This document shows, one piece after another, positions 35,151 through 44,641 of a stretch of DNA of 64,000 nt (its first letter is position 1; the number at the start of each line of letters is the position of its first letter). The notes beneath the pieces were generated by a model. The model made no database searches. It saw nothing but the letters and a program-made list of their open reading frames with translations, and had not been told where the DNA came from. Source of the DNA: Flavobacterium chryseum. Its GTDB lineage: Bacteria > Bacteroidota > Bacteroidia > Flavobacteriales > Flavobacteriaceae. The stretch spans positions 82,552 to 146,551 of the forward strand of contig NZ_SNWW01000010.1 of the NCBI RefSeq assembly GCF_004362015.1. The letters are read 5' to 3'. Both the position numbers and the translations under genes were made by a program.

Positions 35151-36065
35151 ATGAAAAAATTACTCTATTTGCTCATAGTTTTCTTTTTAGGGTTTGCATC
35201 ACAAGCACAAATTGTTGCAGAAGCCACTTTAAAAGATAGTTTAGTTAATGTAAAAGATGAATCGATTAATTATCAGAATCAGACACTCGATGATTTATCG
35301 TGGCACGGAAGACGTTTTAAAGTTTCCGCAGGAGTATTTTTTCCTACCAATAATACAGAAGTAGAAGTAGGAAGCAACAATGGTGAATTCGGTAATTTGA
35401 TTGATTTTGAAAAAGATCTTGGTTTTAATAAAAACACCGTTTCGTTTGCAGCTGCATTCGAGTGGAGAATTTCAAGAAGATCACGACTTGGAACTGAATA
35501 TTTTTATCTAAAAAGAACGGCAAGTAAAGTACTTCAACGAGAAATTGAATTTGGTGATCATGTTTATCCTGTAGATGCAAGAGTTTCTGCTTTTATGGAC
35601 AATCAAATTTACCGACTTGTTTATGGATATGCCTTTATATCTAAACCAACATATGAAATAGGAGCACTTATAGGAGCACATGTAATGTTTGCCGATGTGG
35701 GTATAAGATTAGAAGGAAACACCGCACAGGCAGAATATAGAGATAATTTTGACTTTACTGCTCCACTTCCCGATCTTGGGCTTTGGGGAGAATTTGTATT
35801 AGCAGATAAGTGGGGACTTTATGTAAACGCTAATTATTTCGCTTTAAAAGTTGATAATGTAGACGGAAGACTTTTGAGTTATAATCTTTCTGTCTTGTAT
35901 AATGTATATAAAAACTTTAGCATAACAGCCGGATATACAGGCTTAAACATCAGAGTCGATGTAGAAAGAGAACGACTAAACGGTTTCTTTAAATGGGGAT
36001 ATAACGGTCCAACTATTGCGGCAACTTATGCCTTTGGCGGACGTGTTAAGCTTTATAAACATTAG
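35151..36065 (+). CDS. Outer membrane beta-barrel protein
   Basis: 304 residues from the ATG at 35151, which starts a good signal peptide (MKKLLYLLIVFFLGFASQAQ); the upstream ATG at 35100 would spoil it. The mature protein has alternating amphipathic strands rich in Tyr, Phe and Gly (SVLYNVYKNFSITAGYTGL) and ends in a strand near the C-terminus, as expected for an 8- to 12-strand barrel. WRISRRSRLGTEYFYLKR is a recurring OMP_b-brl-type strand pair. Ligand or role unknown. Confidence 0.75.
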   Translation: MKKLLYLLIVFFLGFASQAQIVAEATLKDSLVNVKDESINYQNQTLDDLSWHGRRFKVSAGVFFPTNNTEVEVGSNNGEFGNLIDFEKDLGFNKNTVSFAAAFEWRISRRSRLGTEYFYLKRTASKVLQREIEFGDHVYPVDARVSAFMDNQIYRLVYGYAFISKPTYEIGALIGAHVMFADVGIRLEGNTAQAEYRDNFDFTAPLPDLGLWGEFVLADKWGLYVNANYFALKVDNVDGRLLSYNLSVLYNVYKNFSITAGYTGLNIRVDVERERLNGFFKWGYNGPTIAATYAFGGRVKLYKH

Positions 36066-36151
36066 GTTTTTGAGGTGCTGAGTTGCTAAGGTTCTGAGGT
36101 ACTAAGTTTTTTAAAGGCTTTGAGGTGCAAAGGTTTAGAGACGCGTAGTTT

Positions 36152-36268
36152 TGTCATTTCGAGGAACGAGAAATCACATAAAGTGGGTTTGCGCAAAGTT
36201 TAACCACATTCTTTGAGTTAAAGTAATAACCGAATACGTGATGTGATTTCTCCTTCGTCGAAATGACA
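36152..36268. repeat. Inverted repeat with TGTCATTTCG arms, second copy
   Basis: TGTCATTTCGAGGAACGAGA starts at 36152 and TCTCCTTCGTCGAAATGACA ends at 36268, with AAATCACAT/ATGTGATTT arms between. It is a relative of the element at 641-740 and has a different middle. Confidence 0.7.
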
Positions 36269-36284
36269 CAACTTGTAATCAAAA

Positions 36285-36318
36285 AACCCGACATCTTTTT
36301 CAAAAAAGATGCCGGGTT
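36285..36318. terminator. Bidirectional intrinsic terminator ending the PUL
   Basis: AACCCGACATCTTTTT (36285-36300) and AAAAAGATGCCGGGTT (36303-36318) pair with one mismatch. A run of A and T outside suits both strands. On the minus strand it would end the GH97 transcript. Confidence 0.75.
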
Positions 36319-36356
36319 CATTGCTCAAACTTAACTCAAAATAAACGTAAACTAAC

Positions 36357-38381
36357 TTATTTCTGTATCGGAGAAAATTTTATAGCTGTTCCTCCGCCAG
36401 CTGCGAGTTTAATATCTAATATCGTTTTACTATTTACTTTTTGTTTTGAAATCGTAACCGGATACGGATTCGTTTTATAGTCTGCTCCTGTTCCATCGGC
36501 ATAAATTTCGGCTTCATATTCTTTTCCATTATCTAAAAATGATAAGGCTACTTTAAGATTTCTGGCATTGCTGTTGGTTATAGAACCTAAATACCAGTTT
36601 TTCTCGTCCCAGTCTTTACGGACGATTGTAGTGTATTCTCCAATTTTAGAATCTAATACTTTAGTGTCAGACCAATTGCAAGGCACTTCTTTTACAAACT
36701 GAAATTCCGGTTTTCCTTCATAATTCTCCGGTAAGTCTGAAGCCATTTGCAACGGACTAAAAACAATAACATACAAGGCCAATTGGTTTGCCAAAGTCGT
36801 TTGTACTCTGGCTTTTGATGGCGTTTTATAATCAAAATTAAAATTGCCCGGCGTATAATCAAAAGGGCCGGAAAGCATTCTGGTAAAAGGCAAAGTCGTT
36901 AAATGTTCCGGCGTATTTCCGCCATCTACAGACCATGCATTGTATTCTTGTCCTCTTCCGCCTTCCTGCGACATAAAGTTTGGATACGTTCTTTGTATTC
37001 CCGTACCTTTTATTGGTTCATGATTGTCGATCATGATATGATATTTGGCTGCTGTTTCCATCACTTTTCTGTAATGACGTGCACCATATTGACTATCATG
37101 CCATTCTTTTTTATCTAAATATTTATTGACATAGCCCGTTTTTACGGTATTTACGCCCATTTTATTGTACAGTTTGAAAGCGTCTTCTAACTGGTTTTCA
37201 TAGTTTTTTGTAGCGCCGGCCGTTTCGTGATGTCCAATTAAGCGAACATTTTTGATGGCTGCATATTTGGTGATTTCTTCTAAGTTAAAATCAGGATAAG
37301 CTTTTACAAAACTAAATGCAGATCCGTCTGCTGTCCAGTCGCCGTCCCAGCCTTCGTTCCAGCCTTCTACCAGAACACCGTCGAAATTGTTTTTCGCAGC
37401 AAAATCAATATATTCTTTGGTGTTTTTAGTTGTGGCACCATGTTTTGGTCCTTGCCCCCAGGTAAATTTTTCTAAATGCATTCCCCACCAGATTCCGATA
37501 TATTTTGAAGGTGTAATCCAGGAAAGATCTTCAATTTTTGATGGCTCGTTTAAATTCAGCATAATGGTAGAAGTTGCTACTTCTCCCGGCGTTTTTCCAA
37601 CAACGATAGTTCTCCAGGGCGTTTTAAAAGGCGTTTCGGCATATACTTTCACGCCATCTGCCCATGGAACCAAATCACTTTTGTATTGTTTATCATTGGT
37701 TTTTAATAACGTCATTGACGCAAAATCGGTTAAATTGGCTTCGTGAATCGCCACAAATAATTTCTCTTTGGTTTCAAAAGTTGCCGGCGTATTAATCGTA
37801 TCCGTTTTGCTGGTTGGCGTTTTACGATAGGTACTTTCGTAATAACTGTTTTCGCGATGCACCGGAATCCACCAAACATTGTTATCTGATTTAAAAGTAA
37901 ACTGGGTTATTTCATTCGAGATTTTGACTTTTCCTAAATGAGGTTGTTTCGGAAATTCATATCGAAAACCAACTCCGTCATCAAAAACCCTGAAAATAAT
38001 ATCAACCAAACGTTCTTCTCCCGTTGATTCTTTCAAATGGACAATCAATTCGTTGTGATGATCTCTTACTTTTTTGAATTCTCCCCAAGGTTGTTCCCAA
38101 GTTTGATCTGCCGATTTTTCTTCGGTAGAAACCACTTCAAAACCTTCTGTCATTTTTGGAATTCCCTGAAATTCAAATCCCAAAAGAGAAGGTTCTATAA
38201 CCGATTTTCCGTTAGAAGTAAAACTATATTCAGGCTGACCAGAAGCTGTTAATTCAAAAACTAATTCGGTGTTTTTTCCGGGAGAACTGATTTTGTATGT
38301 TTTTTTAGTACTGGAACTGCAGGCAAACATCAATATCGATGTGAAAACGATCAGGCAGTAGCTATATCTTATTTTTTTCAT
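36357..38381 (-). CDS. Glycoside hydrolase family 97 lipoprotein (SusB-like)
   Basis: 674 residues. A lipoprotein signal ends at Cys21 (ILMFACSSS). The N-terminal beta-sandwich (GKNTELVFELTASGQPEYSF) precedes the catalytic TIM barrel with DGVLVEGWNEGWDGDWT and IDNHEPIKGTGIQRTYPNF, then GGRGQEYNAW; all are typical GH97 sequence. The barrel has VNTVKTGYV where retaining alpha-galactosidase members have an Asp nucleophile, so I lean to the inverting alpha-glucosidase type (inference from memory). It would cleave alpha-linked oligosaccharides in the periplasm. Last gene of the locus. Confidence 0.88.
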   Translation of the reverse strand: MKKIRYSYCLIVFTSILMFACSSSTKKTYKISSPGKNTELVFELTASGQPEYSFTSNGKSVIEPSLLGFEFQGIPKMTEGFEVVSTEEKSADQTWEQPWGEFKKVRDHHNELIVHLKESTGEERLVDIIFRVFDDGVGFRYEFPKQPHLGKVKISNEITQFTFKSDNNVWWIPVHRENSYYESTYRKTPTSKTDTINTPATFETKEKLFVAIHEANLTDFASMTLLKTNDKQYKSDLVPWADGVKVYAETPFKTPWRTIVVGKTPGEVATSTIMLNLNEPSKIEDLSWITPSKYIGIWWGMHLEKFTWGQGPKHGATTKNTKEYIDFAAKNNFDGVLVEGWNEGWDGDWTADGSAFSFVKAYPDFNLEEITKYAAIKNVRLIGHHETAGATKNYENQLEDAFKLYNKMGVNTVKTGYVNKYLDKKEWHDSQYGARHYRKVMETAAKYHIMIDNHEPIKGTGIQRTYPNFMSQEGGRGQEYNAWSVDGGNTPEHLTTLPFTRMLSGPFDYTPGNFNFDYKTPSKARVQTTLANQLALYVIVFSPLQMASDLPENYEGKPEFQFVKEVPCNWSDTKVLDSKIGEYTTIVRKDWDEKNWYLGSITNSNARNLKVALSFLDNGKEYEAEIYADGTGADYKTNPYPVTISKQKVNSKTILDIKLAAGGGTAIKFSPIQK

Positions 38382-38407
38382 TATTTAATTGTATTAATTA
38401 CAACTCT

Positions 38408-39649
38408 TTATTTAATTTCATTGATTACTTCTTTTGCTTTTGCAGGCTGCATCGAAACAAAATAATTAAAGGCCTGATCTAATTTTTTCTGGGCATCGGC
38501 ATTGCCTTTTTTTGCTGTTCTTAAGTTATATAATTTACTGATTTCAGGAAATACGCTTTCAGTATTTTTAACGCCTGCAAAAGTTTTTACTTTTTCGATA
38601 TACGTGTATCCAAATTCTACTGTTGGTTCGAACATGGTTCCTTCTCCAAAGTCATTCCAGGTAATCAATTGCAGGTAATTTAGATTTGCGTTTTTAGCTA
38701 GTAAAAGTGTTTCGTCAAGCGTTGCTCCATTATTGTGTTCGATGGTCCATCCAATCGCTGCTCCGCCTCCGCCAGCTGCATAAAAATCTTTAAAACCGGG
38801 ATAGGCACTTCCTATTGCAACATTCAGTTTTGGTTTTGTATTGGTGTAGAAATTCGTTAGAAAACTATTGTCTTTGTAAACCCACGCATATTCTCCGGAA
38901 GCATTTGCTCCGGCTTCTACAGATTGATCCCAAAGCGTTAATAAAGCAGGTTTTGTGGTTATGGAATTAAAAACATTTGTCCATTCTGCAGGCGTTTGCA
39001 ATACAATTGGACCAAAATTAAGCAGCAATGGTTTTCCGTTTATTTTGATGTAGTTCGCATCATCAAAATAATTTTTCTCCATGTACGCCAAATCGGTTTT
39101 AGCAGCTCCGGTTACCGAAATTGCTTTTCCGGCATCGACTACATTTTTTGTTACTCTGTCTTCGTAAACAATGGCATATTCCAGACCTACTTTGTCTAAC
39201 ATTGCAATCAATTGTTCGGTGTTTTCTTTGACCATTCTGTAATCATTAACATCAAATGTGCCGTACCAATCGATTAAAACTCCATCGATTCCGGAGTATT
39301 TCATCAAAAGCAAATGATTTTCGATCACATTTTTATCTCCTGAATGATACGGACCAATCAGCGGATAATAATACGATGCAATTTCTCTGCGATTGTTGGC
39401 TCCAATGTTGTTGGGATTTTTGTTGGCCATTGTCCAGTGATAGCCCCATTTTTTATCGGCACTGCTTTCGTTGGTTTCAAACCAGGGCATGTAGTGCACG
39501 TAAATTTTGGTGCTGTTTGTTTTTTCGATGGCGACGGGTTTTACTACTTCTGCCTCGGATGCATCTGAACTTTTGTCATCGTTGCTGCAACCAGTGGCGA
39601 CTAAAATATTCAAAATCCCAAAAAACAATAATGTGATGTATTTTTTCAT
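38408..39649 (-). CDS. Glycoside hydrolase family 71/99-like lipoprotein
   Basis: 413 residues with a lipoprotein signal (ILVATGCSNDD). The TIM-barrel start KIYVHYMPWFET, then KWGYHWTM, IGPYHSGDKNVIENHLLLMKYSG (quoted partly) and DGVLIDWYGT are the hallmark of the 'GH71/99-like' group; the end holds LITWNDFGEGTMFEP with the usual acidic residues. GH71 enzymes cut alpha-1,3-glucan and GH99 cut alpha-mannosides; this group is often annotated without activity. It starts after the susD terminator and lies 27 bases before the GH97 gene, so the two form one transcript. Confidence 0.8.
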   Translation of the reverse strand: MKKYITLLFFGILNILVATGCSNDDKSSDASEAEVVKPVAIEKTNSTKIYVHYMPWFETNESSADKKWGYHWTMANKNPNNIGANNRREIASYYYPLIGPYHSGDKNVIENHLLLMKYSGIDGVLIDWYGTFDVNDYRMVKENTEQLIAMLDKVGLEYAIVYEDRVTKNVVDAGKAISVTGAAKTDLAYMEKNYFDDANYIKINGKPLLLNFGPIVLQTPAEWTNVFNSITTKPALLTLWDQSVEAGANASGEYAWVYKDNSFLTNFYTNTKPKLNVAIGSAYPGFKDFYAAGGGGAAIGWTIEHNNGATLDETLLLAKNANLNYLQLITWNDFGEGTMFEPTVEFGYTYIEKVKTFAGVKNTESVFPEISKLYNLRTAKKGNADAQKKLDQAFNYFVSMQPAKAKEVINEIK

Positions 39650-39756
39650 ATTGATTTACTATTATTTTATGACTGTTCTTGAGCTTTTTTTTTACCGCAG
39701 TTTAAAGGATTAAAAAGATTTTATTTAATGCTTAAATAGTCAGTCTTTGCCTAAAA

Positions 39757-39990
39757 TTATTTCACGCAGATTTAAATGGATTTAAGCAGATTTTGCAGAT
39801 TTATTGTAACTATATCAAAACTAAATCTGCTTTAATCTGCCGAATCTGCGTGAAGCCTTTTTTAATCATTTTTAATCTTCTAATCCTTGAATAAAATTAT
39901 TTCACGCAGATTTAAATGGATTTAGGCAGATTTTGCAGATTTATTGTAAACTACATTAAAAACTAAATCTGCAAAATCTGCGTGAAACCT
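39757..39990. repeat. Two tandem copies of an inverted repeat (TTTCACGCAGATTTAAATGG type)
   Basis: Copy one (about 39757-39867) and copy two (about 39896-39994) both begin with ATTATTTCACGCAGATTTAA and end with a reverse-complement arm (ATCTGCGTGAAGCC or ATCTGCGTGAAACC) followed by CTTTTTT. They share about 45 bases of left arm with few differences. They fill the gap between susD and the GH71/99-like gene, together with the terminator at 40017-40070. Confidence 0.8.
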
Positions 39991-40016
39991 TTTTTTAATC
40001 ATTTTAATCTTCGGCA

Positions 40017-40070
40017 AAAAAATAAAAACATGTCAGCCTTCCACGACTAACCAACATGGAAGACTGACAT
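40017..40070 (-). terminator. Intrinsic terminator after susD
   Basis: ATGTCAGCCTTCCA (40030-40043) pairs with TGGAAGACTGACAT (40057-40070) with one mismatch; on the minus strand a TTTTT/TTTTTTT run follows. It separates the susCD transcript from the two hydrolase genes. Confidence 0.65.
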
Positions 40071-40076
40071 TTAAGC

Positions 40077-41588
40077 CTAGTTTACAGGATAACCAGGATT
40101 TTGCTTAAGATTTTTATTTGTCGTTAAAACAGTACTCGGAATCGGGAAAATTGCTCTGTATGGTTCTGTTGCTCCTTTTTCCCACCATGGCTGGAAGAAT
40201 GTTCCAAAACGGATATTATCTGTTCTTCTTCTTCCTTCAAAAGTAAATTCCTTTAGCAATTCTTTATCTATAAAATTAAGATCTATTACGGCTGGCATTT
40301 CTTCTCCGGCACGCGTTGTTATTTGTTGTAAAAATGGTTTTGCCAAATCTGCAGATCCTAAACGAACGTAGCATTCGGCTTGCATCATTAAAATTTCGGC
40401 ATATCGAATTAGAACAAAATCGTGATCGCGTTCCCACATTTCTCCAGCTTTCATTTCGTATTTTCCTAAACGAACACCTTCATTTTCTTTGGCATCGGCA
40501 ACACTTGTTACTGTTTCTGTATAGGTTAAAGGCTCTCCGTTATCCATCATTATAACTTGTCCCGTTGCTAAGTTTATCTGATCTCCGGCTACCATACATT
40601 TTCTTCTTTTATCTGTTTCAGCAAAAGCAGAATAAACGCCTGGTTGCGCGCACATTCCGTTGGCACTCCAAGGATAATCTCCTATCGCAGAAAGCGTTAA
40701 TTTATGCAAATAGTGACAAGACATTGATGACATATAATTCCCTACTGTTCCTGCTTTTGAATCGTAAGGAATGGCAAAAATAATTTCTGGTGACTTTTGA
40801 TTTTCTGTTGCGAAATTGGCGAAGAAATCTGGCGTTAAAGTATAACCTGTCACTTTCTGGCACATATTGATGCAATCCTGCCAACGCGGCGTTCCTATAA
40901 AAGCTTCAGAATTAAGATATAATCTTGCCAATACAGAGTAAGCAACGTTTTTAGTGAATTTAGAATACACTATATTGGAGGTTAAATGCGGAATGGCATC
41001 CAGCAATTCTTTCTCCACAAAATCGTAAACTTGTTTTCTTGTAGAATTGGATGGCAAAGCTGTATCTTCAAAATTGACTACGATTGGCACATTCCCAAAT
41101 AAATCTAAAAGATTATAATAGTAATACGCTCTCAACGCTTTTAATTCAGCATAAATTGGTGCTTTTGCCGCATCTGTCAATGATGATTTATCGATTTGAT
41201 AAATGATCGAATTGATCTTTGCAATTCCGGTATAATTGTAACGCCATGCTGAAAGAATCATACGATTATCTGCTTTCCAGGTATGTTTTTGTGCATCCTG
41301 ATATTGCCCGCCATCGTACCAGTTTGTTCCTCTTGTTGGAATTGTGGCTTCATCTGAAACGGTTTCATTCAAAAAGAATACGTATTCGCAAGTTGGGTAA
41401 TTATTTGATATTCCATCGGCAAAACCTCTTAACGATGAATAAGCTCCACCTACAAGCGCATCAATTTCTTTAGGAGTGTTTCCAAAATTTCCATCTTCTA
41501 CTCTATCGTATAAATCTTCATCTAAATCTGTACATGATATCGTAAAAAGCATGCTCATCAATATTGCGGCTGTTATTTTGATTTTCAT
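40077..41588 (-). CDS. susD: SusD/RagB family nutrient-binding lipoprotein
   Basis: 503 residues with a lipoprotein signal (LMSMLFTISCTDLDEDLYD). GAYSSLRG, the YYYNLLDLFGNVPIV segment after a TPR-like helix, and the C-terminal FTFEGRRRTDNIRFG and IPSTVLTTNKNLKQNPGY are standard SusD elements. It forms the lid on the SusC channel and binds the glycan outside the cell. Second gene of the pair, 24 bases after susC. Confidence 0.93.
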   Translation of the reverse strand: MKIKITAAILMSMLFTISCTDLDEDLYDRVEDGNFGNTPKEIDALVGGAYSSLRGFADGISNNYPTCEYVFFLNETVSDEATIPTRGTNWYDGGQYQDAQKHTWKADNRMILSAWRYNYTGIAKINSIIYQIDKSSLTDAAKAPIYAELKALRAYYYYNLLDLFGNVPIVVNFEDTALPSNSTRKQVYDFVEKELLDAIPHLTSNIVYSKFTKNVAYSVLARLYLNSEAFIGTPRWQDCINMCQKVTGYTLTPDFFANFATENQKSPEIIFAIPYDSKAGTVGNYMSSMSCHYLHKLTLSAIGDYPWSANGMCAQPGVYSAFAETDKRRKCMVAGDQINLATGQVIMMDNGEPLTYTETVTSVADAKENEGVRLGKYEMKAGEMWERDHDFVLIRYAEILMMQAECYVRLGSADLAKPFLQQITTRAGEEMPAVIDLNFIDKELLKEFTFEGRRRTDNIRFGTFFQPWWEKGATEPYRAIFPIPSTVLTTNKNLKQNPGYPVN

Positions 41589-41612
41589 TTTCTATATTTT
41601 TGAGTTAATCGC

Positions 41613-44612
41613 TTAGTTATTTAGCGTAAAATTTAATCCAACAGAAATGGTTGTTGGGCGAGGATAATTATTGTACTTATCGATTCCCGGCGATGCTAGT
41701 CCGGTTTGATCTACACCATCTTGTGCATTTAAACCAATTTCCGGATCAACGCCTTTGTAGTTGGTAAATACGGCAAGATTTTCTCCCATAACATAAAGTC
41801 TCAATTTTGAACCTTTGTATTTTAATGGCAAAGTATAACCAACAGAAACGGTTTGAAGCCTGAAGAATGAAGCATCTTCTATCCAATAACTTGAATATTT
41901 CGGCGCCGATGTGATTCCGCTATTTAAGAAATCATCCGGAACATTATAAGATGGTAATCTGTTTGGGTCGTTTAACATCATGTTGGTTGCATTCAATGCT
42001 TTTTGACCGAACATTCCATAACCTGAAACTCCAAGATCGAAGTTTCCGTAAGTAAAATTCATTCCGATACCTAAAGTCAGATCCGGCTGAATGTTTCCTA
42101 AATCTCTTTTATCTGCATCAACCAAAACATTGTCTAAAACTTTTTCGCCTGCTGCATTGTAGTACAACATTTTTCCATCGGCGTCAAGCCCTGCACTTTG
42201 AAAACCCCAGAAAGTTCCAACAGGATATCCTTCGGCAATAATTTGAGAATATTGTCCTGACATTCCCGCTAAACCGTGTAAAGATCCGCTGTAGATAACA
42301 TCCGTTTTATAGGTTGGATTTGAAAGTTTTTCAATTTTTTGAACGTTATGTCCAAGCGTTAAATTAGCATCCCAGGAAAATTTATCTCCTTTTACAATGT
42401 CTGCATTCAACGTAAGTTCAACTCCTTTGTTTGACATTTCACCAACGTTTGCCAACATTGTTCCCACTAAATAGGGCGGTTGTGGCACTTCATACGTATA
42501 TAATAAATCTTTTGTTGTTTTAGAATAATATTCGAATGAACCTGTGATTCTGTTAAAAAGACTAAAATCGATACCAATATTTACTTGTTCTGTAGACTCC
42601 CATTTTAAATCAGGATTTGGGTTTTGTTTTGGCGAATAGGCCAAACTCCAGGTTCCTGTAACGGGATCGTAGTAACTGTCGTTTCCAACTCCTAAAATCG
42701 AAAGTGATTTGTATTCGCCAATTCCGTCCTGATTACCGGTAATTCCCCAACCCACTCTTAATTTTAAATTTCCAAGCCAGTCTTTTGTTGAAGTCATAAA
42801 TTCTTCGTTAGAAATTCTCCACGCCGCAGATGCTGACGGGAAAGTTCCCCATTTATTATTTTCTCCGAAACGGCTTGAACCATCACGTCTAACTGTTCCT
42901 GTCAATAAATATTTTCCGTCGTACCCATAATTGGCACGTGCATAAAAGGAAACCAGATTTGATTTTCCTTTATACGAATACACATCGCCCAAACGGTAAT
43001 TGTAACCTGCACCTAAGTTGTTATAACTAAAAGCATCTGTAACAAAACCAGAACGTTGCGCGCCGAAACCTTCGTAAATATTTTCTAAATAAGAATATCC
43101 TGCAAGTGCGCTAATATTATGCTTATCGATTACTTTCGTATAATTTACATACAATTCTCCTTGTGCATTGGTATATTCTGCATATGTTTTTTGAGCATAA
43201 CCACCTTCTGTTCTTCCTTCTAAAACAGCGTATGAAGGTTTATAAGTATTTCCCTGAACGGCATTATGTTCCATCGAAATATTGGCAACTGCCATGAAAT
43301 GATTCAAAAATTTAACCTCTGTTTTAAAGTAACCCAAAAGTCTGTGTCTTTCATTATCAACCGTTCTGTTAGTTAAAATTTCAACCGGATTTTCGTAGAT
43401 ATTTCCTCCAACAGAAGAAAAATTTCCATTGGCATCATAAACCGGAATTGTTGGGTTTAAGTTGTAAGCACGTTCAAAAATTCTGTAATCTAACGGATGC
43501 CATTTGTCGATATTTGCGAACAAGCCCATATCAAACTTTACATCCTTATTTTCTCCAAGATATTGATAGGCACTTACATTTCCGCTTATTCTTTCTAATC
43601 CGGTCGATTTTATAACGCCTTCATTATTTAAATAGGAAAGTGAAGCTCTAAAACCGCTGTCTGTTTTTCCGGAATTAATGCTTAATGTATGCGATTGCGA
43701 AATGGCGGTTTGTTCTAATTCTTTTTGCCAGTTGGTATTTCCGCCAAAATCTACAGCGTCCATATTTCCGGTTTGACGCACATAACCTCTCCATTGATTG
43801 GCTGATAACAAATCTAAATTATCTGCTACATAACCCACGCTTGATAAACCGCTATAGGTAACAGAAACGCCTTTTGTTCCTGATTTTGTCGTGATAATGA
43901 TTACTCCGTTTGCTCCTCTTGATCCGTATATGGCTGTCGCCGAAGCATCTTTTAGAACGTCTACTGATTTAATATCAGATGGCTGAACGATATTGATGTC
44001 TACTCCCGCAATTCCGTCAACGACAATAAGCGGACTGTTACTTGCTGTTAATGAAGTTCCTCCGCGTAAGCGTAAAGTTGAACCTGCAGCCGGATCTCCG
44101 GAAGGACGAATGATGTTAAGTCCCGCCACTTTTCCCTGCAAAACCTGTTCTGTAGAAGAAATGGTTCCTTTAACTAAATCATCTGCACCAACTGTGGAAA
44201 TGGCTCCTGTTAAATCTGATTTCTTTTGCGTTCCGTATCCAACAGAAACAACCTGAACTTCTGCCAGTTGATAACCATCGTTTTGCAAACGAACATCAAT
44301 ATTAGAAGATGCTGCGGTGATTTGAACTTTTTGTGTTGATGATCCTATAAATGAAACTTCGATTGCACCTCCTGTGGCTACCTCCAAAGTAAATTTTCCG
44401 TCGAAATCTGTTGTGGTTGCGTTTTTTGTACCTACTTCAATAACCGAAGCTCCCGGCAACACACTTCCTGTATTGTCATAAACGGTACCTGAAACTTTCT
44501 TTTTTCCCTGAGCAAAAATTCCTGCCGAAAGGAAAAGCATGAAAATCATGAATACCACCGATTTAGTAGTCCACATGTGATGCAGGACTATTTTTTTATT
44601 TTTACTATTCAT
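41613..44612 (-). CDS. susC: SusC/RagA family TonB-linked outer membrane transporter
   Basis: 999 residues. A signal peptide ends near residue 35, then the CarboxypepD-like domain (VSGTVYDNTGSVLPGASV, TTDFDGKFTLEV), a TonB plug with YGTQKKSDLTGAIS, the SusC signature GGTSLTASNSPLIVVDGIAG and ATAIYGSRGANGVIIITTK, and a 22-strand barrel. It imports oligosaccharides bound by SusD using TonB energy. Confidence 0.95.
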   Translation of the reverse strand: MNSKNKKIVLHHMWTTKSVVFMIFMLFLSAGIFAQGKKKVSGTVYDNTGSVLPGASVIEVGTKNATTTDFDGKFTLEVATGGAIEVSFIGSSTQKVQITAASSNIDVRLQNDGYQLAEVQVVSVGYGTQKKSDLTGAISTVGADDLVKGTISSTEQVLQGKVAGLNIIRPSGDPAAGSTLRLRGGTSLTASNSPLIVVDGIAGVDINIVQPSDIKSVDVLKDASATAIYGSRGANGVIIITTKSGTKGVSVTYSGLSSVGYVADNLDLLSANQWRGYVRQTGNMDAVDFGGNTNWQKELEQTAISQSHTLSINSGKTDSGFRASLSYLNNEGVIKSTGLERISGNVSAYQYLGENKDVKFDMGLFANIDKWHPLDYRIFERAYNLNPTIPVYDANGNFSSVGGNIYENPVEILTNRTVDNERHRLLGYFKTEVKFLNHFMAVANISMEHNAVQGNTYKPSYAVLEGRTEGGYAQKTYAEYTNAQGELYVNYTKVIDKHNISALAGYSYLENIYEGFGAQRSGFVTDAFSYNNLGAGYNYRLGDVYSYKGKSNLVSFYARANYGYDGKYLLTGTVRRDGSSRFGENNKWGTFPSASAAWRISNEEFMTSTKDWLGNLKLRVGWGITGNQDGIGEYKSLSILGVGNDSYYDPVTGTWSLAYSPKQNPNPDLKWESTEQVNIGIDFSLFNRITGSFEYYSKTTKDLLYTYEVPQPPYLVGTMLANVGEMSNKGVELTLNADIVKGDKFSWDANLTLGHNVQKIEKLSNPTYKTDVIYSGSLHGLAGMSGQYSQIIAEGYPVGTFWGFQSAGLDADGKMLYYNAAGEKVLDNVLVDADKRDLGNIQPDLTLGIGMNFTYGNFDLGVSGYGMFGQKALNATNMMLNDPNRLPSYNVPDDFLNSGITSAPKYSSYWIEDASFFRLQTVSVGYTLPLKYKGSKLRLYVMGENLAVFTNYKGVDPEIGLNAQDGVDQTGLASPGIDKYNNYPRPTTISVGLNFTLNN

Positions 44613-44641
44613 TAGAATTCGTGTTTTAATTTGATAGTGAA

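Noticed and set aside
39757..39994. CRISPR-like or insertion sequence reading of the two direct repeats
   Set aside because: Only two copies, each a fold-back element, with no ORF for a transposase.
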